Positions 60,014-64,000 of a stretch of DNA of 64,000 nucleotides are shown here, in pieces. The stretch comes from Paragordius varius (taxonomy: Eukaryota > Nematomorpha), in assembly GCA_964247055.1 (NCBI GenBank), contig OZ176057.1, positions 6,076,001 to 6,140,000 of the forward strand. The letters run 5' to 3'. Position 1 is the stretch's first letter. Each line of letters opens with the position of its first letter. The notes beneath the pieces were generated by a model. The model did not search any database, was not told the DNA's origin, and was given only the letters and a program-made list of their open reading frames with translations. The translations under genes were made by a program, and so were the position numbers.

Positions 60014-60105
60014 TTGTAAGCTAAGGTTAGGTTAGATATTAGAGTTGGTTCATTTATCTAAAAAAGTCCGCAGGACTTCTTCGGGCTGCGAAACAGGCTA
60101 AGAAC
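60014..60105 (+). mobile_element. Dispersed hairpin/telomere-like element (inverted copy)
   Basis: Reverse complement of 47969-48060. The stretch 59320-60013 is AT-rich and 60106-61482 likewise holds no supported gene. Confidence 0.65.
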
Positions 60106-61641
60106 ATCCGTTGTTGTTTTAGATTTAAATTTAATTAAAATCACTATAACATCGCTCATATACAAATACAAAAATTAATTTTATCAAACAAGGATATTAT
60201 TCCTAACAAAACCATTTATGAAACCAAAAAATTGGTTATAATATAGTATTTTTATCACAAATAAAAATTCGAAATAGTTTAAAATAAATTTTTCAGATAA
60301 TAGTAGTAGAACAAAATCAATATTGAAAGTTCAGCTCTATGTAAGGTATTGCAATTGTTTTAGGTTCAAAAGAAGACTTGTAAAGCAATAAAGTATTAAA
60401 ATTTAGGTCAAAATATTTAATTTTAAGGATTGTAAATATCGGTGTTAATACTCTCAATATATATAATAAAGATTAAAAAATGAGGATCTGGTCAACTTGC
60501 ATATATATATATATTATATAATTTTATGAATATATAATTATTTAAAGCTTTTATTATTTTATTTTGGTATAATAGTGATTAATATTGGTAAGCAAATAAC
60601 CTTGAAATCATAATAATATTTACCCATATATATATATATATATATGAATGAGTTATCAGACCTTCACAGATATAATTACCCATGATGTAATATATAAGAG
60701 GCATCAATACAATTTAAATATAAAATATCCATATTAAAAAAATTTATTTATATTCTCATCTTTATTGGAGTCAAAAATATTTTTGCCATACTACATAAAT
60801 TATATTTAAACATCAACATTAACGATATAAGCTAATTTTATTTAAGTCCAAATTTTTTAATCCAAATTAATTTCTTTTATGCTAGGTGGTATTCATACAT
60901 ACATAAATTCAAAAATTTGCTTCACAATACAAAATTACTCTTTCGGGCAGAATGGTTCATTATATGTTTACTTTGTTTCGAAAAAGTTATGGCATTTAGA
61001 ATGCGTCGTTTAGTTGAAAATATTTTACAGTTTTCAATGGATTTACGAATTGAACAAACTAAAACTTCAACTTTATTCGAAAAGCAAATGTGGGCCTGAT
61101 TCCGTATCAAATATGGAAGTTAAGCGTAATATTTGGATCTTGCAGTATGTAGCAAATATAAATGTTATTTTTGTTTTTACAATTTTGACCTTTGTAAACT
61201 TTAATGACAATCAATATATCTACCCCTTATTTTGCAATTGAAAATGTTTAAAATTTTTTGAAAAATCTTTTAAGTTTGCAAATATGGTTGCCATTTGTAA
61301 AAAAAAATAGTTTTTATATTTTATAACGTATTTTCCGTGTATTTTTTAATATTTACTGTATATGTAACGATTTTGCTGATAAATATTTCACATATTTGTC
61401 TAATTCACTTCCTTAACAAACCAACATTATTTCTAATTAAATCCTTTTTTATCATTTCCTGTTTTTTCTCTATATATCTGTGTAGGAAATCATAGGAACG
61501 AACATATATAATCAAAACAAGGCTTCCTCCCCGTTTTTGCGACAATGTTGCTGGCAAACAATGTCATTACATTATTCTTTAGTCTCATTACATAGGCCTT
61601 TTTCAAATTTTGGCTATTGAATTTGCCTTCATTCCTACTCG

Positions 61642-63663
61642 ATGAAGATATTAAACAGATTTATTCAAATGTTGGCCAAGGATGAAAAGATTTGTGATAT
61701 TGTGCGCAAACGGAAAAAGAATAAAAAAGGTATTATTCAAATAATATTTAAAATAAAATTTTTAAATGTGTTCAAGTTTGTTAACTTTGAAGATTTAAAA
61801 TATACCTTTATTTACTGTGGCAAAGTTTATTACTTTTTGTAGTTTTGATTACCTTATCGAACTGTATGCGGGTAGATATGGTGGGATATATTGCACTTTA
61901 AGAGTGTCCTTGAACACTTCAGGTTTGTCCTTTGACTTTTTTGTTTTGTTTTTAACTTTTATCTTCCACTCGGACATCATTCAATTTTATCGTTTTTAAC
62001 TTATTTTTTATTTTAAATTTTAAATCAATATCAACTTCATGATTAAGCAAGTTAATCTTTATTAATTCCCTAAAATTATTTGGAATTTATAAGATTTTAA
62101 CGACTAATTATATATAAGTTTCTGGTTTATTATTACAATTTTTCATTGAAAACATGTTAAGTTATAATTTTGTTGGATTGGAAAAAATTATTTCATTAAA
62201 AAAGTGGTTTTTGAATAAATTATTTTTTTTAAATGAATAAATATATAATAAATAAACAGAATTAGGTTAAAAATTAATAAAATAAAACCTACATCCAAAA
62301 ATTATGGTTAATACAAAATTTAAAAATTTTAAGGATTAACTTGAGGTGTTTAAGGACCAACTTGAAGTGTTTAAGGACCGAAGTGTTAAAGGACCAACTT
62401 AAAGTGTAACAACTTAGAGTGTCTAAAGAACTTAAAACGTTTATGGACACTCTGAATAATTTATTTATCACACAAGTCATAAATCAATATTGCAAATATT
62501 TTTTAGATGAATTTTTTTAAACTATGTTATTGCTTTCACGGTTCCATTTAGGGTATCATAGTGTTCCATGCTCATTTTTGCTTCATTTTTTGTATCAAGC
62601 TACTGATTTCAGTACTAAACGGTTTTTGCAAATCAAAATCATTATTAAAGTCCATTTAGCAGTTTATTTTATTATAAAACTTGATCACGAGAGATGCCTG
62701 AAGTCGTATTATGCGTTAACATACATTCTTTCATTTCAAATTATGTTGCTAATAATCGGCTTTGATATTAAACTTTATTTTATGTAAAAAAATATAACTA
62801 ACCTATAAAATTTTGAAACTATGGCAGAAATTTAGCAATATTCCAAAAAATTTACTTAGATATAAAATTTACCTTAATATAAAACCAAATTGCTTTTGCC
62901 CTAGGTACAGGTTATCAGCCAGTCCCCTCAAGCAGTCCAGGAGGTAGTACGACGACCCCAGAATTAAACACGCCACCTAATGAATCTCGTGATTCCGATG
63001 ATGAAAAAAAGCGTAAAAAAGGAAGCAGTCATCACAAATCAAAGAGTAGAGGCGATGATAAGGGAACCTCCAAAAAAAGCTCAAAACATGACATTGATGG
63101 TATGGATTTATATGGAATTTGTGTTCATCTAAAATCTTAGTAGATTTATTTTACATGCTGTGTTTGCTAGTCCAATAAGAATATATGTCTGTATAAAGGG
63201 TTTTTTTGTAAGTTTCAATAAAATTTTTGAATAAAATAAAATTTTTGTAAGGAGAGTTTTTACGAAAGTTACAATTCATGGTTAAAAGGATCTGAAATTG
63301 GTATCTTTTATGTTAAAAAGTTTCGTCACTATTCCCTTGCTTTGCAACATACTATGATGGATACTAATTAGACTGATTAACAATATAATTTACCCTAAAT
63401 CATTTACATATTTAGTAGACAAAAAAGCCAAGAAAAAAGAAAGTGGCATTAAAATTAGTGCATCAGGGACAACAGACAAAAAATCAAGTAAAACGAAAGA
63501 TTTGACAAAATCCTCGTCGTCTGGAACCAAAAAAGATAAAAAAACCTCTAAAAGTGGAAAACGGGATGAATCACAATCTCCGGCACCCGCAAGTGATTCC
63601 AAAGACAAACAAAAGAAAAAAGATAAAGCCTCGCCTGATAATAAGAAGAAGGGCAAAAAATAG
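61642..63663 (+). CDS. Lys/Ser-rich 175-residue protein, inverted copy
   Basis: Exons 61642-61729, 62905-63099 and 63419-63663 are identical to the unit B gene at 44411-46432 in reverse. The same ATG context (CTCGATGAAG), splice sites and stop (TAG 63661-63663) are kept, and intron 1 holds the same inverted-repeat element. The upstream TGA in the ATG frame is at 61618-61620, and an acceptor-like site ends at 61482. If the inverted copy is an assembly duplicate, this is not a separate gene. Confidence 0.65.
61901..62453. mobile_element. Inverted-repeat element (MITE-like), inverted copy
   Basis: Reverse complement of 45621-46173, inside intron 1 of the Lys-rich gene. Confidence 0.65.
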
Positions 63664-63775
63664 TGTTTTAACTTTGTTTTTAGGACCGGTCTAGTCCTTA
63701 AGATTTGATTGGAACTTGTAATTTTTAAGCGTTTACTTCATGCATATATCTATCAATTCAAAAGAATTATGTTAA

Positions 63776-63781
63776 AATAAA
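63776..63781 (+). terminator. Poly(A) signal of Lys-rich gene, inverted copy
   Basis: AATAAA about 115 bp after the stop codon. Confidence 0.5.
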
Positions 63782-64000
63782 GGCCATTTTATACGCATAT
63801 GATATTTGTAAACTAATGTTTTATTAGTTGTTAAGATTATCACAAACCTTAAAAACTTTTATTGTTTTGATATATTAAACAGCTATTTGAGTATCAAATC
63901 ATATTTTACAATATTACTATGATCTTATATTATATGGACACTAAAATTTTTTTGCCAAAGAATTGAATGTAAATATTAACTAGAATTGTTACCCAAATAT

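Larger units (their letters stand above)
59223..64000 (-). repeat. Apparently exact inverted copy of 44074-48851
   Basis: Position x here pairs with 108074 - x in unit B. Both ends and every stretch I compared agree without a difference: dispersed elements, TA repeats, intronic element and gene exons. It runs from the gap edge to the window edge. Units A and B differ by several percent over this region, so perfect identity points to an assembly duplication or an extremely recent inversion/duplication. Confidence 0.93.

Overview
This is a very AT-rich eukaryotic window, almost certainly from an animal. It contains a multi-exon metazoan-type alkaline phosphatase fragment with GT-AG introns, a second spliced gene, a TATA-box promoter candidate, large satellite arrays and TTAGGG-like hexamers. 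I cannot name the species. Most of the sequence is non-coding and repetitive.

Layout. Three head-to-tail copies of one segment fill the left 59 kb: unit A (1-24341), unit B (24342-51383) and unit C (51384-59022, cut by an assembly gap). Each unit starts with a short single-copy stretch. After that come an array of a 32-bp satellite, a short exon-like island (E1), an array of a 17-bp satellite, a third degenerate array, further exon-like islands (E2, E3, E4), copies of a hairpin-rich dispersed element and a foldback element. Units A and B continue into a GC-richer segment, the 3' half of an alkaline phosphatase gene (+ strand), a convergent Lys/Ser-rich gene (- strand), and a TATA box with a donor-like site that points into the next unit. 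After a 200-N gap, 59223-64000 is an apparently exact reverse complement of 44074-48851 in unit B (paired coordinates sum to 108074).

Genes. The phosphatase fragments start inside the protein and lack the exons for the catalytic serine, but they keep the three later metal-binding motifs. Copy B reads open through five exons; copy A has a stop in its first retained exon. The neighbouring gene encodes a 175-residue basic, low-complexity protein I do not recognise. It looks complete in unit B and in the inverted copy, while unit A has lost its first exon.

History. The first ~14 kb of unit A and the matching ~16 kb of unit B are almost identical, apart from one 2.2-kb deletion in A and rearranged satellite interiors. 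The gene-bearing right halves differ by several percent, so the duplication is a mosaic of old divergence and recent homogenisation. The most unusual candidate is a set of ~83-bp islands (E1-E3) that start AG|AATGT, end before GTAATT, and (E1 and E3) are better conserved between B and C than their flanks. They suggest a spliced, probably non-coding transcript whose introns are the satellite arrays.
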